This document shows, in pieces, positions 1 to 9,163 of a stretch of DNA of 56,883 nt. Position 1 is the first letter of the stretch, and each line of letters begins with the position of its first letter. Source of the DNA: Acidovorax defluvii (GTDB lineage Bacteria; Pseudomonadota; Gammaproteobacteria; Burkholderiales; Burkholderiaceae_C); contig QLTU01000024.1 in assembly GCA_003268905.1 (NCBI GenBank), forward strand, positions 1-56,883, given 5' to 3'. The notes beneath the pieces were generated by a model, which saw nothing but the letters and a program-made list of their open reading frames with translations, searched no databases and was not told where the DNA came from. Position numbers and translations under genes: made by a program.

Positions 1-41
1 AGTGCTTTCCTTTGCGACTGGCCGGTCAACAAGAGAGCATC

Positions 42-938
42 CTATGCACTCTTGGCCCAACCTATTGCTTGGTGCACTTCGTTCTGGAATCCGCCGTGTT
101 TTTGGCCTTTAGCGCCCGATGAATAAGCGCATACAGCTATGCTATTTATAGCAATATTATCCTCAACTCCGTAGCGCAGGTGCATGTGGTAGTCGGTAAT
201 ACCGCCATCCCAATAGGCACCGCGCGGGGCCCCCGCAATGTCATGCACCGCCTGCAGCACAAACGGAATCGAGCAACTGGCCTGCAGCGCCGACATGAAG
301 TTGGCGGCGTTCAACGGCACCTGGCGGGTTCGGTAGTCACCGACCCCGAAGGGCAATGAGGCGCAGGCACCATCCGCATCCGGCGACGAGAACACCACGC
401 GCTCCAGCCAGGCCCCCATCGCCTTGCGGTGCAACGCGTTGGTCAAAAAAGCCGCCAGATACCCCACGGGCGTGGCCACGGGGTGTTCACGCCCCAGCAG
501 GCGGCGCCCGCGTGAGGTGACGATGTGCAGGCGGTAGCGCGGATGCTGCAACACCTCGTGCACCCGCCCCTCATAAAAAGACGCCAGGGTCTGCGCGAAG
601 CGCTGGCTCACATGGGCCGCTGCAGGCCGCTTGCGGCCGGCAGGCAGGTCGTAGCTTTGGTGAACATAGTCATGCTCCAGCCGCTCCAGGGCCGCCACCG
701 GCGCATCAAGGCACGCCGCAGCCATGCGCCAGGCGCCAATCGAGGCGCCCACCAGATGCACCGGGTGCTCTGACTGCGCCAGCCACTCACCAAAAATGAA
801 ACGATCCAGCGGCCCCAGGACCAAGCCCTTGGGGCCGCCCGCCGCAGCGGGAATCACGTGCACATCGGCCGACTGCAGGCCATGTTGTTCAAGGTGCTGG
901 CGGGCCCGTGGGCCGGCGTGAATGTGCAGGGCTTTCAT
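42..938 (-). CDS. Patatin-like phospholipase family protein, C-terminus replaced by repeat-derived sequence
   Basis: This is a serine lipase/acyl hydrolase of the patatin-like family. The nucleophile elbow GASIGAW and a later WDGGITDY segment (the family's catalytic Asp-Gly) are both present, as is a glycine-rich AAAGGPKG oxyanion-type loop near the N-terminus. I chose the ATG giving MKALHIHAG; an ATG three codons upstream is equally possible and neither has a clear ribosome binding site. Family members normally continue past the DG motif with a long conserved tail. Here the frame runs straight into a copy of the genome's interspersed repeat (99-158) and ends about 30 codons later with unrelated residues. 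The C-terminus is therefore probably truncated and the enzyme may be a pseudogene. The family call is firm; function is uncertain. Confidence 0.75.
   Translation of the reverse strand: MKALHIHAGPRARQHLEQHGLQSADVHVIPAAAGGPKGLVLGPLDRFIFGEWLAQSEHPVHLVGASIGAWRMAAACLDAPVAALERLEHDYVHQSYDLPAGRKRPAAAHVSQRFAQTLASFYEGRVHEVLQHPRYRLHIVTSRGRRLLGREHPVATPVGYLAAFLTNALHRKAMGAWLERVVFSSPDADGACASLPFGVGDYRTRQVPLNAANFMSALQASCSIPFVLQAVHDIAGAPRGAYWDGGITDYHMHLRYGVEDNIAINSIAVCAYSSGAKGQKHGGFQNEVHQAIGWAKSA
99..158 (-). repeat. Interspersed repeat, copy 1
   Basis: Read on the minus strand this is a complete member of a roughly 60-bp family: TTGCTAT, then ATAGCATAGCTG, TGCGCTTATT, GGGCGCTAAAGGCC and an A/T run. It lies inside the 3' end of the patatin-like frame and marks where homology to the family appears to stop. 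Confidence 0.75.
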
Positions 939-1108
939 GGAGGCCATTGTCGCAAAGCAATGCGCCCAAACCGCCCCGCAATCCGCGCACGCGCGGCGTG
1001 ACGGCCATGGAACCTGTTGGCCTCCACATGCTGGCTGCATTTTTCATCCCACCTTTGCCGGCTCACCGCGCCAACTGGCCGTGTGGTCGCCAACCGGCAC
1101 TCAGTTTC

Positions 1109-1936
1109 TCAGACCACGTAATCAGAGGCCTCGGGCCGTGCGGTCCAGTCGATCGGGTCTTGCTGAAGCACCATGTCGATGTCCAGGCCCAGCATCAGCC
1201 CCGCCTCGCCCGGGAAGGAAACGGCCATTTCCTTTTCACCCAGATCGGCCTCGCGGGCACGGGCGCGCCACGACGCCAGGTGGATCACGCCCGCCAGCGG
1301 CTCATAGACGTTGTTGTCCAGCGGCGCACTCTGGTGCTGCAGGGCTTCCACCACCACTTCGGGAAACTGCCAGCGTTGCGCCAGCCCGGCGCTGACGTTG
1401 CCATAGCAGTAGCCCAGAATACGCTGCTCGATCTTGGCCCGTCGCAGGTCCAGCGGAGGTACCAGGGAATTGATCGATAAAACGGTGTCAGGAGCGGCCA
1501 GGTGCAGCAGCAGCTCGCCCACCGCGTGCAGCAACCCCGCCGTATAGGCTGCGATCTGGTTGTGGTGCACAAGGCCCGCCAGTGACCGGGCGAGTTTGGC
1601 GGTGTTCAGGCTGTAGCGCCAGAACTGCTGCAGGTTGACGCCCGGCACCGATCGCGAAGTGGTGCCTAGTGGCGCAGAACTGACCAGAGACCGCAACTGC
1701 ACCACGCCCAGCAACGCCAGCGCCTCGGGGATGCCGGCAATCTGGCGCTGCATCTGAAAAGCAGGCGTGTTGGCAAGCTCCAGCAGGCGGGCGGCCAGTG
1801 CCGGATCCGTGCCGATGAGCTGCGCCACCCGACGCAGGCTGGGCTCGTCGTGGGCCAGCTCAGTCATCAGCAACGCAACGGCGCGCGGCAGACTGGGCAG
1901 CGCCACGGGGTGGGCCAGCAGGGCATTCAGCTCCAT
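1109..1936 (-). CDS. HDOD domain-containing protein
   Basis: The 275-residue protein is essentially a single HDOD domain, a metal-independent relative of HD phosphohydrolases found in bacterial signalling proteins. The N-terminal half has the usual LPSLP...LMTEL...LIGTDPALAARLLELAN pattern, followed by the helical HDOD core (LLHAVGELLLHLA). No GGDEF, EAL or receiver domain is attached, so the output is unknown. The start is supported by a GGAGG sequence about 10 nt upstream of the ATG. It lies between the patatin-like gene and tex on the same strand with gaps on both sides, so it is probably its own unit. Confidence 0.85.
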   Translation of the reverse strand: MELNALLAHPVALPSLPRAVALLMTELAHDEPSLRRVAQLIGTDPALAARLLELANTPAFQMQRQIAGIPEALALLGVVQLRSLVSSAPLGTTSRSVPGVNLQQFWRYSLNTAKLARSLAGLVHHNQIAAYTAGLLHAVGELLLHLAAPDTVLSINSLVPPLDLRRAKIEQRILGYCYGNVSAGLAQRWQFPEVVVEALQHQSAPLDNNVYEPLAGVIHLASWRARAREADLGEKEMAVSFPGEAGLMLGLDIDMVLQQDPIDWTARPEASDYVV

Positions 1937-1983
1937 GGGTACAGCGCCTCCAGTTGAGATGCGGACGATTATGTACCCGGCTG

Positions 1984-4371
1984 TTACCGATTCTTGGGCT
2001 GCTTCAGCTTGGCAAAGGCCGAAGCCATGGCCGACTGTGCAGGCTCGGGCGCACGGCGCTGGGGCTGCTGGTAGCCGCGCCCTGCCCCTTCAAAGCGGTT
2101 ATCACGCGGCGCGCCCCGGTCGCCGCCCTGGCGTGGTGGCGCATCGCCCAGCTTCATCGACAGGCCGATGCGCTTGCGCTCCACGTCCACCTCCATGACC
2201 TTGACCTTGACGATGTCGCCGGTCTTGACCACTTCGCGCGCGTCGTTCACAAACTTGTGCGCAAGCTGGCTCACATGCACCAGGCCGTCCTGGTGCACGC
2301 CCAGATCGATGAAGGCGCCAAACTGGGCCACGTTGCTCACCGTGCCCTCCAGGATCATGCCTTCCTTGAGGTCCTTGATGTCTTCCACGCCATCGTTGAA
2401 GCGCGCCACCTTGAAGTCCGGGCGCGGGTCGCGGCCGGGTTTTTCCAGCTCGGCCAGAATGTCCTTGACGGTGATGACACCAAATTTTTCGTTGGCAAAC
2501 AGATCGGGCTTGAGGGTCTTGAGCATGTCGGCGCGGCCCATGAGCTCGACCACGGGCTTGCCCGTTTTCTCCATGATCTGTTCGACCACCGGATAGGTCT
2601 CGGGGTGCACGCCGGTCATGTCGAGCGGATTTTCACCCCCACGGATGCGCAGGAAGCCCGCGCTCTGCTCGAACGTCTTGGCACCCAGGCCCGCCACATC
2701 CATCAGTTGCTTGCGGCTCTTGAAGGCGCCATTGGCCTCGCGCCAGCGCACCACGGCCTTGGCCACGCTGCCCGACAGGCCCGACACGCGCGAAAGCAGC
2801 GGCACACTGGCCGTGTTCAGGTCCACGCCCACGGAGTTCACGCAGTCTTCGACCACCGTGCCCAGCGTGCGCGCCAGCTCGCTCTGGTTCACGTCGTGCT
2901 GGTACTGACCTACGCCAATGCTCTTGGGGTCGATCTTGACCAGCTCGGCCAGCGGGTCCTGCAGGCGGCGCGCAATGCTGGCAGCGCCGCGCAGGCTCAC
3001 GTCCACGTCGGGCATCTCCTGGCTGGCGTATTCGCTGGCGGAGTAGACCGAAGCGCCGGCTTCGCTCACCACCACTTTTTCGATCACGCGGTCCACCTTG
3101 GTAGCCATCTTGATGAGGTCGGCGGCGAGCTTGTCGGTTTCGCGGCTGGCGGTGCCGTTGCCAATGGCAATCAGGTTCACACCATGCTTTTCGGCCAGCT
3201 TGGCCAGCGTGTGCAGCGCGCCTTCCCAGTCGCGGCGTGGCTCGTGCGGGTACACGGTGGCGGTCTCCACCAGTTTGCCCGTGGCATCTACCACGGCCAC
3301 CTTCACGCCGGTGCGGATGCCGGGGTCCAGCCCCATCACCACGCGCGGGCCGGCGGGCGCTGCCAGCAGCAGGTCGCGCAGGTTGTCGGCAAACACCTTG
3401 ATCGCCACTTTTTCGGCATCGTCGCGCAGGCGGGCAAACAGGTCGCGTTCGGTCGAGAGGCTGAGTTTGACGCGCCAGGTCCAGGCCACGCACTTGCGGA
3501 TCAGGTCGTCTGCCTTGCGGCCCTGGTGGCTCCAGCCCAGGTGCAGGGCGATCTTGCCCTCGGCGATGCTGGGCTGGCGCGGGTCGGGCTGGGACGTGGA
3601 ATTCGCCTGCGGCTCAGGCAGCACCAGCTTGGCTTCCAGAATCTCCAGACCTCGGCCCCGGAACACCGCCAGCGCGCGGTGCGAGGGCACGCGACCGATG
3701 GGCTCGTCGTAGTCGAAGTAGTCGCGAAACTTGGAGACCTCGGGGTCGTTCTCATTCTTGCCGTCCACCTTCTTGCTGCGCAGCAGGCCCTCGGCCCACA
3801 GCCACTCGCGCAAGGATTGCACCAGCACCGCGTCCTCGGCCCAGCGCTCGCAGAGGATGTCGCGCACGCCATCGAGCACCGCAGGCACGGTAGAAAAATC
3901 GGCGCCTGTCTTGCCGTCGTCCAGCACTTCTGGCGGCTTGGTGAAGGCTGCTGCCTCCACCGCAGGGTCCAGCGTGGGATCGGCAAAGAGTTTGTCAGCC
4001 AGCGGCTCGATGCCGAACTCGCGCGCCATCTGGCCCTTGGTGCGGCGCTTTTGCTTGAAGGGCAAATACAGGTCTTCGAGCTCCTGCTTCGTGGGTGCTG
4101 CAGCAATGGCCACCCGCAGCGCATCGGTCAGTTTGCCCTGCTCGTCAATGCTCTTGAGCACGGCGGCGCGGCGGTCTTCCAGCTCGCGCAGGTAGGACAG
4201 GCGCGCTTCCAGTTCGCGCAACTGGATATCGTCCAGACCGTTGGTCACTTCCTTGCGGTAGCGCGCGATAAAAGGCACCGTGGCGCCGCCATCCAGCAAC
4301 TCGATGGCGGCCTTGACCTGTTGCTCTGTGATCCGGATTTCTTCGGCAATCTGCCGGACGATCTTTTGCAT
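1984..4371 (-). CDS. tex: Tex family RNA-binding transcription accessory protein
   Basis: At 795 residues it has the normal length of Tex, a nucleic-acid-binding protein related to eukaryotic Spt6 and linked to transcription and stress or toxin expression. Domain order is as expected: an N-terminal helical/HTH region (about 1-190), a YqgF-like RNase H fold (VMGLDPGIRTGVKVAVVD near 340), a helix-hairpin-helix region (VGVDLNTASVPLLSRVSGL near 510), and a C-terminal S1 domain (EGTVSNVAQFGAFIDLG near 660). A basic, Gln/Pro-rich tail follows S1. The ATG at 4371 begins the typical MQKIVRQIAEEI. Downstream of the histidine kinase on the same strand, it is separated by an interspersed repeat, so it probably has its own promoter. 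Confidence 0.96.
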   Translation of the reverse strand: MQKIVRQIAEEIRITEQQVKAAIELLDGGATVPFIARYRKEVTNGLDDIQLRELEARLSYLRELEDRRAAVLKSIDEQGKLTDALRVAIAAAPTKQELEDLYLPFKQKRRTKGQMAREFGIEPLADKLFADPTLDPAVEAAAFTKPPEVLDDGKTGADFSTVPAVLDGVRDILCERWAEDAVLVQSLREWLWAEGLLRSKKVDGKNENDPEVSKFRDYFDYDEPIGRVPSHRALAVFRGRGLEILEAKLVLPEPQANSTSQPDPRQPSIAEGKIALHLGWSHQGRKADDLIRKCVAWTWRVKLSLSTERDLFARLRDDAEKVAIKVFADNLRDLLLAAPAGPRVVMGLDPGIRTGVKVAVVDATGKLVETATVYPHEPRRDWEGALHTLAKLAEKHGVNLIAIGNGTASRETDKLAADLIKMATKVDRVIEKVVVSEAGASVYSASEYASQEMPDVDVSLRGAASIARRLQDPLAELVKIDPKSIGVGQYQHDVNQSELARTLGTVVEDCVNSVGVDLNTASVPLLSRVSGLSGSVAKAVVRWREANGAFKSRKQLMDVAGLGAKTFEQSAGFLRIRGGENPLDMTGVHPETYPVVEQIMEKTGKPVVELMGRADMLKTLKPDLFANEKFGVITVKDILAELEKPGRDPRPDFKVARFNDGVEDIKDLKEGMILEGTVSNVAQFGAFIDLGVHQDGLVHVSQLAHKFVNDAREVVKTGDIVKVKVMEVDVERKRIGLSMKLGDAPPRQGGDRGAPRDNRFEGAGRGYQQPQRRAPEPAQSAMASAFAKLKQPKNR

Positions 4372-4465
4372 TGCGTTCTATCCTGCTGGCACGTAGACGG
4401 GAAAAGCGGGCGAGTGTGCCACACGCGAGAACCCGCGCCGGGCTGGTGTGGCTGGATAGCCTGGC

Positions 4466-4526
4466 TTAAAATGCTATTATTTTGATAGCTATTAGCGCTT
4501 GCTACAAAAGGTATTGATGCCATTTT
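4466..4526 (+). repeat. Interspersed repeat, copy 2 (diverged right half)
   Basis: TGCTATTATTTTGATAGCTATTAGCGCTTG matches the family's left half. The second AAGCGCT half is degraded to CTACAAAAGGTATTGATGCC. It occupies the tex-histidine kinase intergenic space. Confidence 0.65.
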
Positions 4527-4574
4527 GGCATGTATTTTTACCAACACCCCACCAGCAGGGGGCCGCAACCCCCT

Positions 4575-5471
4575 TCACCCGCCATCCAGCAGGGGCGACG
4601 CGCTGCGTTGCTCTGGGTGCATGGGGTGGGGGCCGCTGCTGTCAGGGAGCACCACGCGGATGCAGGTGCCCCCCTCGTCGGGCCGCATCAATTCCAGCAC
4701 CGCGCCGATCTGCCGCGCACGGGCGTGCATTCCCTCCAGGCCAAACCCCGACGATGGGGCGCGTGCAGCCATCGATGCTTGCGACAAGCCGCGCCCGTTG
4801 TCGCAGATATCCAGTTGCCACCTGCCCTGCTCGCCATCCTGGCTATGGCTGAGGCGCACCGTCACCTGCGTGGCCTGCGCATGTTGCAGCACATTGCTCA
4901 GGGCCTCCTGCACGATGGCGAGCATGTGCTGGGCACGCACGGCATCCAGGATGTCCGCGTCGCTTGCGGGTTGAACATGCCACGCCATGTTGATACCGCG
5001 CCGGTCCAGCACCGGCTGCATACGGTGGCGCAGCCGCGCCAGGCGATCAATCAACGAGTCGGTGCCACTGTCCATCGAATCCACGACAAGGCGCAGATCC
5101 AGCATGCACTGTTCCAGCGCCCGCAGCGCCTGCGACTGGGCGGGCACTTGAGGGTCCAGCAACACCATGGTGTTGATCAACTGGGAGCCGATGTTGTCGT
5201 GAAGCTCCCGCGCAATGCGCTGGCGCTCGGCCTGCAGTTCTGCGCTGGGGCGGGGATTGCGGCGTGGCCGCCATTGCAGTGCGCGGGGAAGCTGAATCAA
5301 AATCAATAGCCCCAGCAGGGCTCCCGCAACGATCTGCGCGATCGCGAGCCAACGTATGGCGGATGCGCTCTGGTCCCACCAATGCCAGACCAGCAGCAGA
5401 CTCAACACCCACTGCACCACCGCGAGTGCAAGGCAGGCCAGCGCGAAACGGGGGGGGCTGGTACGAAACAT
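4575..5471 (-). CDS. NarL-type sensor histidine kinase
   Basis: This is a 298-residue membrane histidine kinase. Two hydrophobic helices occupy about residues 9-30 and 40-61, followed by a HisKA_3 dimerisation/phosphoacceptor segment with His91 in ARELHDNIGSQL and a C-terminal HATPase domain (DICDNGRGLS, then GFGLEGMHARARQIG). There is almost no periplasmic sensory domain, so the signal is probably sensed in the membrane or by a partner. It starts 38 bp after the response regulator gene on the same strand, which makes the pair an operon with the regulator first. No strong SD precedes the ATG. The signal and regulon are not evident from sequence. Confidence 0.9.
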   Translation of the reverse strand: MFRTSPPRFALACLALAVVQWVLSLLLVWHWWDQSASAIRWLAIAQIVAGALLGLLILIQLPRALQWRPRRNPRPSAELQAERQRIARELHDNIGSQLINTMVLLDPQVPAQSQALRALEQCMLDLRLVVDSMDSGTDSLIDRLARLRHRMQPVLDRRGINMAWHVQPASDADILDAVRAQHMLAIVQEALSNVLQHAQATQVTVRLSHSQDGEQGRWQLDICDNGRGLSQASMAARAPSSGFGLEGMHARARQIGAVLELMRPDEGGTCIRVVLPDSSGPHPMHPEQRSASPLLDGG

Positions 5472-5509
5472 GTTTACACCACGCGCGACGCCCCCGCCAA
5501 ACGATGCGC

Positions 5510-6301
5510 TTAGAAAAGCCCCCGCAGCGAAGCAAACCGCACGGCCTGGGCACGCGTGCGCACCTGCAGCTTGCGATAGATGTTACGAATATGGGTGTTC
5601 ACCGTCATACCGCTGATCTGCAGATGCGTGGCAATTTCCGCGCTGGTGTAACCGTTGGCCACCATGCGCAGAACCTCTTTTTCGCGGTCCGACAAGCGGT
5701 CAACATCCTCGGGTTCGTTGCGTTTGGGCAGCTCTACATGGGTTTTATCAAACCGCTGCAGCAGGCGGCGCGCCAGGTTGGGCGTGATGGATGCCCCGCC
5801 ATTCACCACCTGCAGCACGGCCTGCGGGTAGTTGCCAAACCACGAATTTTTACCAAGATACCCGGTAGCGCCCCGCTCAAATGCGCGCAATACCTCATCG
5901 TCGTTTTCCATGACCGAAATCACCACGGCCTCTGCCGACGGGCGCACGGTTTTCATGTAATCCAGCAATTCGAAGCCCTCGCCATCACCCAGGTGCAAAT
6001 CCACCAGCAATACGTCGAACTCGTGCTGCTTGATTGCCTTGCGCCCCTCGCGCAGACTGGACGCCTGTGCCACCACCAGAGTGTGCGGGTCCGACATGAG
6101 CTCTTGCGCAATCACCAGGCGAATGTGCGCATCGTCGTCCACCAGCAACACCCGCACCGGGCAATCCGCTTGTCCTTTCAGGAAATCGGGCCATACAGAA
6201 GGCGCGCCGCCATGTCCTCCAAAGCGCCCCTCACTGGCACCAACATCCTGCAGCTTGGAAGTAACCCCAGCCATGCGGGGCTCGGGGGGAAAGATGGCCA
6301 T
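5510..6301 (-). CDS. LuxR/NarL-family response regulator
   Basis: A two-component response regulator paired with the adjacent kinase. The receiver domain (about residues 48-170) has the acidic pocket VDDD, the phosphoacceptor Asp101 in LLVDLHLGDGEG and the KNSW lysine. The C-terminal LuxR-type HTH is complete (LSDREKEVLRMVANGYTSAEIA...GMTVNTHIRNIYRKL). The frame stays open upstream to 6526, but I chose the ATG at 6301 because GGAGG lies just upstream of it and the upstream residues look non-coding. This leaves an unusual 47-residue N-terminal extension before the receiver domain. Confidence 0.9.
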   Translation of the reverse strand: MAIFPPEPRMAGVTSKLQDVGASEGRFGGHGGAPSVWPDFLKGQADCPVRVLLVDDDAHIRLVIAQELMSDPHTLVVAQASSLREGRKAIKQHEFDVLLVDLHLGDGEGFELLDYMKTVRPSAEAVVISVMENDDEVLRAFERGATGYLGKNSWFGNYPQAVLQVVNGGASITPNLARRLLQRFDKTHVELPKRNEPEDVDRLSDREKEVLRMVANGYTSAEIATHLQISGMTVNTHIRNIYRKLQVRTRAQAVRFASLRGLF

Positions 6302-6690
6302 AAAACCTCCAGGGGAGCGCAGAAACCGCAAAAAGGGGTACTGCTGCGCACAGCATTTTTCCGTTAGGGACGACCTGCATGACCCTCGCGAGTCGGTGGT
6401 AGTGCGGATCGGGATGGGCCACAAGGCGTTCTTTTGCGGCCAATAGCTCGGCTGTTGGCAAGAAAAGTAACGCAGTGGACCGCCCGAGACCGCGCCATCA
6501 CAGCCCGTAGGGGTTATGCAGGTCATCCTTAAATGCTGACACTAAAAGAAACAGCAGCAAACATCCACACCTAAATATGCAAATTTGTATACGTTTCAAA
6601 GATTACAAATAAAAACTACCGCATTGCAATGGCTGTTTGGCTGGGCCCAGTCACCACCCCAAAGGACTCTCTCCCCTTGGCAATAACTCG
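6302..6690. other. Intergenic region upstream of the response regulator
   Basis: About 390 bp without a credible gene. It holds one copy of a 51-bp direct repeat (6478-6528) and a distinctly AT-rich block (about 6530-6620) that is the most likely promoter region for the two-component operon. I could not assign -35/-10 boxes with confidence. Confidence 0.5.
6478..6528. repeat. Direct repeat A flanking the MFS gene
   Basis: Starts GACCGCCCGAGACCGCGCC and ends GCAGGTCATCC. It matches 8420-8472 at roughly 85 percent in the same orientation. The pair brackets the MFS transporter gene. Confidence 0.65.
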
Positions 6691-8124
6691 TCAGTGACTT
6701 GTGCGCAACCGCAGTGCGCTGGAAACGGCCGCCAGCGCGGCAAAGGCGGCGGAACAGACCAGCGCAACCATCTCGGCCTGCCCATCGTGTGAGGACCAGA
6801 GCGAGAAAATGCCCGCCAGCATCACTGCGCCCAGCGTCTGTCCGGTCAACCGGGCCGTGCCCAGCATGCCGCTGGCTGCGCCACTGCGGTGCAGCGGGGC
6901 CGACGTGACGATGGTGTGGTTGTTGGGCGACTGGAACAGCGCAAACCCGGCGCCGCACAAGGCCATGCGCCAGACCATGTCGATAGGGGACGGGTTGGCC
7001 GGCGAAGCGGCCAGCAGCAACAGGCCGCAGGCAAAAACCGCCATGCCGATGGCCCCCAACAGGCCATCGGCGTAGCGGCCAATCAGGCGGCCAGCCAGCG
7101 GCGCCGTCACCACAATGGCCACGGGCCAGGCCGTGATCAACAGCCCCGCCTCCAGGGGGCTGCGACCCAACCCATCCAGCAACAAGAACGGCAGGGCCAG
7201 ATAGGCCAGGGTCTGGGCGCAAAACGCCCCCACGGAAGCCCCCATCGACAAGGCAAACACGGGTATGCGCAGCAAATCTACCGGAAACAGGGGCGCGGCC
7301 AGGTGCCATTGGCGACGCAGATACACACCGCCCACAGCCACCCCGGCCGCCAGCACGCCCCACGCATCGAGCGAGGTCACGCCCCGCCCGGCACTGCCGC
7401 TGGCAACCAGCCGCTCACCGCCCACAAAAATCAGCGTGAACATCAGCACGTTCAGCGCCACATCCAGGGCAGCGGGGCGCGGTGGCGCCACCGCGCTGGG
7501 TGGATTGAAGGGCAAAGCACGCCAGCCCAGCCACAGCGTGAAGGCCCCCAGCGGCAGGTTGAGCGCAAACAGCCACTGCCATGGCGCCAACGACAAAATA
7601 CCCGCCGCCACAGAGGGGCCGGCCACCGCCGCCAGCGCAACCACCATGGAATTGATGGCCAGGCCGCGGCCCAGTTGCGCACGCGGATAGGTCAGGCGCA
7701 CCAGCGCGGCATTGATGCTCATGATGCCGGCGGCACCCAGCCCCTGCACCGCCCGCGCAAAAATCAGCGTGCCCAGCGAATCGGCCAGCATGGCCCCCAC
7801 CGAAGACACCGTGAACAGCGCCATGCCCACCAGATAGACACGGCGGTACCCCAGGCGCTCGCCCAGCGATGCCAGCGGCAACAACATGACGAGCGTGGCG
7901 ATCTGGTATGCGTTGACCACCCAGATGGCCTGGGCGGCGCTGGCGTTGAGCTCGCGCGCAATGCCCGGCAGGGCCAGGTTGACGATGCTGCCATCGAGCA
8001 CCGCCATCGTGATGCCCAGAATGATGACCAGCATGGCCCGGTTGCGCGCCGGCTGGGGCAGCCCATCGGCTGGCCCGGTGGTGGCCTGGGTAGCGGCATG
8101 GGCGGCGGGGTTTGCGCGGCCCAT
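6691..8124 (-). CDS. DHA2-family MFS drug transporter
   Basis: A 477-residue inner-membrane major facilitator of the EmrB/QacA/SmvA type with about 14 predicted membrane segments. It shows the family motifs LDGSIVNLALPGIARELN (motif D1 region), GERLGYRRVYLVGM (motif A) and motif C with glycines in the fifth helix (AAVAGPSVAAGIL). Such proteins export lipophilic or cationic compounds using the proton gradient. No periplasmic adaptor (EmrA-like) or TetR/MarR regulator is adjacent, so substrate and control are unknown. The start gives MGRANPAAH; a methionine at residue 31 (MLVIILG) directly before helix 1 is an alternative. The gene is flanked by two copies of a short direct repeat. Confidence 0.88.
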   Translation of the reverse strand: MGRANPAAHAATQATTGPADGLPQPARNRAMLVIILGITMAVLDGSIVNLALPGIARELNASAAQAIWVVNAYQIATLVMLLPLASLGERLGYRRVYLVGMALFTVSSVGAMLADSLGTLIFARAVQGLGAAGIMSINAALVRLTYPRAQLGRGLAINSMVVALAAVAGPSVAAGILSLAPWQWLFALNLPLGAFTLWLGWRALPFNPPSAVAPPRPAALDVALNVLMFTLIFVGGERLVASGSAGRGVTSLDAWGVLAAGVAVGGVYLRRQWHLAAPLFPVDLLRIPVFALSMGASVGAFCAQTLAYLALPFLLLDGLGRSPLEAGLLITAWPVAIVVTAPLAGRLIGRYADGLLGAIGMAVFACGLLLLAASPANPSPIDMVWRMALCGAGFALFQSPNNHTIVTSAPLHRSGAASGMLGTARLTGQTLGAVMLAGIFSLWSSHDGQAEMVALVCSAAFAALAAVSSALRLRTSH

Positions 8125-8457
8125 CAGGTCAGGCTCCGCTGCACCGCGCCCATCCCGGTGCCAGGGCGGGCCCCATGAAAAGACTTTGAACAGGCTCTAA
8201 CGACTGCAAACGCTGACGAACGCCTCGCAACGGCGACGAAACCGATGGCCACGACCAGGTCCGGGAATAGTGCAATTGTCAAAAAACGGTAAAAAAACAT
8301 GTCGGGCGATTGTCACCCCGCCACAGCCATCATGCTGCCTCCGGGGCGGCGCCGTGGCATTGTCTGCGCGGCATACCGCCCAGGGCTCTGGACAACGCCG
8401 CACTGCCACCCCCAGATCAGACCGCCCGAGGCCGCGCCATCACGGGCCGTAGGGCCG
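8125..8457. other. Intergenic region between MFS and ogt genes
   Basis: About 330 bp. It contains direct repeat B near its end and an A-rich tract (about 8278-8298). I see no small gene with a convincing ribosome binding site. Confidence 0.45.
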
Positions 8458-8472
8458 TCATGCAGGCCATCC
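8420..8472. repeat. Direct repeat B flanking the MFS gene
   Basis: Starts GACCGCCCGAGGCCGCGCC and ends GCAGGCCATCC. It is the partner of the copy at 6478-6528, in the same orientation, and overlaps the last codons and stop of the methyltransferase gene. Confidence 0.65.
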
Positions 8473-9069
8473 CCCGCAATCAAACAGCGAGGGCGTACCA
8501 CCCGGGCAAGCGCCTTCGATGCGCAACATGCGCAGCTTGGTCAGCGCGCCGCCACCGGCCGAAAAACCGCCGGGCCGGTCGCCCGCCGCCAGCACCCGGT
8601 GGCACGGCACCACGGGAGCGAACGGGTTCAGGCCCAGCGCCTGCCCCACCGATCGCGCCAGGCCCTTGCTGCCGATCTGCTGCGCCACCTCGCCATAGGT
8701 GCGTGTGCTGCCCGGCGGGATGGCGCGGGCAATGGCATACACCTGCTGGTGAAACGGCGAGATGCCGGTCATATCGAGCGGCACCTCGCGCAGATCGCGC
8801 GGCTGCCCTGAAAGCAGCGCCTGAATGCCTGCGATGGCGCTGCGCACCGCGGCGGGTGGCTCGGCCGATTCGGTGCACTGCAAGAGACCAGGGCTGCGCA
8901 ACATGCGCTCCCGCGTGGCCCGCGCATCCACTTCGGGCAGCTGCACCGCCACAATGCCGCCAGGGCCCCAGGCAATGCCGCAGGTGCCGATGGCCGTGTC
9001 GAACAATGCGTGGCCATGGCCCAAAGGGGTGTCTGGCTCGGGCCAAGTGGATTCTGGACAGGCTGGCAT
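8458..9069 (-). CDS. ogt: Methylated-DNA--[protein]-cysteine S-methyltransferase
   Basis: DNA repair protein that removes alkyl groups from O6-alkylguanine (and O4-alkylthymine) by irreversible transfer to its own cysteine. The C-terminal domain has the HTH recognition segment (TYGEVAQQIGSKGLARSVGQAL) and the active-site PCHRV with Cys156. Length (203 aa) suits the Ogt/Ada-C class, and no AraC-type domain is attached, so it is not Ada. The N-terminal leader has a repeat copy just upstream, so its promoter may lie in or before that repeat. The symbol is by family; ogt versus other MGMT names cannot be separated by sequence alone. Confidence 0.9.
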   Translation of the reverse strand: MPACPESTWPEPDTPLGHGHALFDTAIGTCGIAWGPGGIVAVQLPEVDARATRERMLRSPGLLQCTESAEPPAAVRSAIAGIQALLSGQPRDLREVPLDMTGISPFHQQVYAIARAIPPGSTRTYGEVAQQIGSKGLARSVGQALGLNPFAPVVPCHRVLAAGDRPGGFSAGGGALTKLRMLRIEGACPGGTPSLFDCGGWPA

Positions 9070-9126
9070 TTGCTATTTATTTAATAGCTGTTAGCGCTTA
9101 CCCCATAAGCGCTAAAGGCCATTTTT
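9069..9126 (+). repeat. Interspersed repeat, copy 3
   Basis: A near-complete member: TTTGCTATTTATTTAATAGC, TGTTAGCGCTTACC, then ATAAGCGCTAAAGGCC and a T-rich end. The AGCGCTTA / TAAGCGCT arms are inverted. It lies between ogt and the SDR gene. Confidence 0.75.
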
Positions 9127-9163
9127 ACTTAAATTTTCATCACCGGGCTGCCTGCCCACGCCA

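Noticed and set aside
1954..4485. Very long open frame antisense to tex
   Set aside because: It mirrors tex codon by codon in a GC-rich genome, and its protein is a His/Ala/Leu-rich composition with no domain. Tex on the other strand is unmistakable.
6302..6526. Upstream extension of the response regulator (75 extra residues)
   Set aside because: The extension has non-coding composition and a good GGAGG site lies before the internal ATG at 6301.
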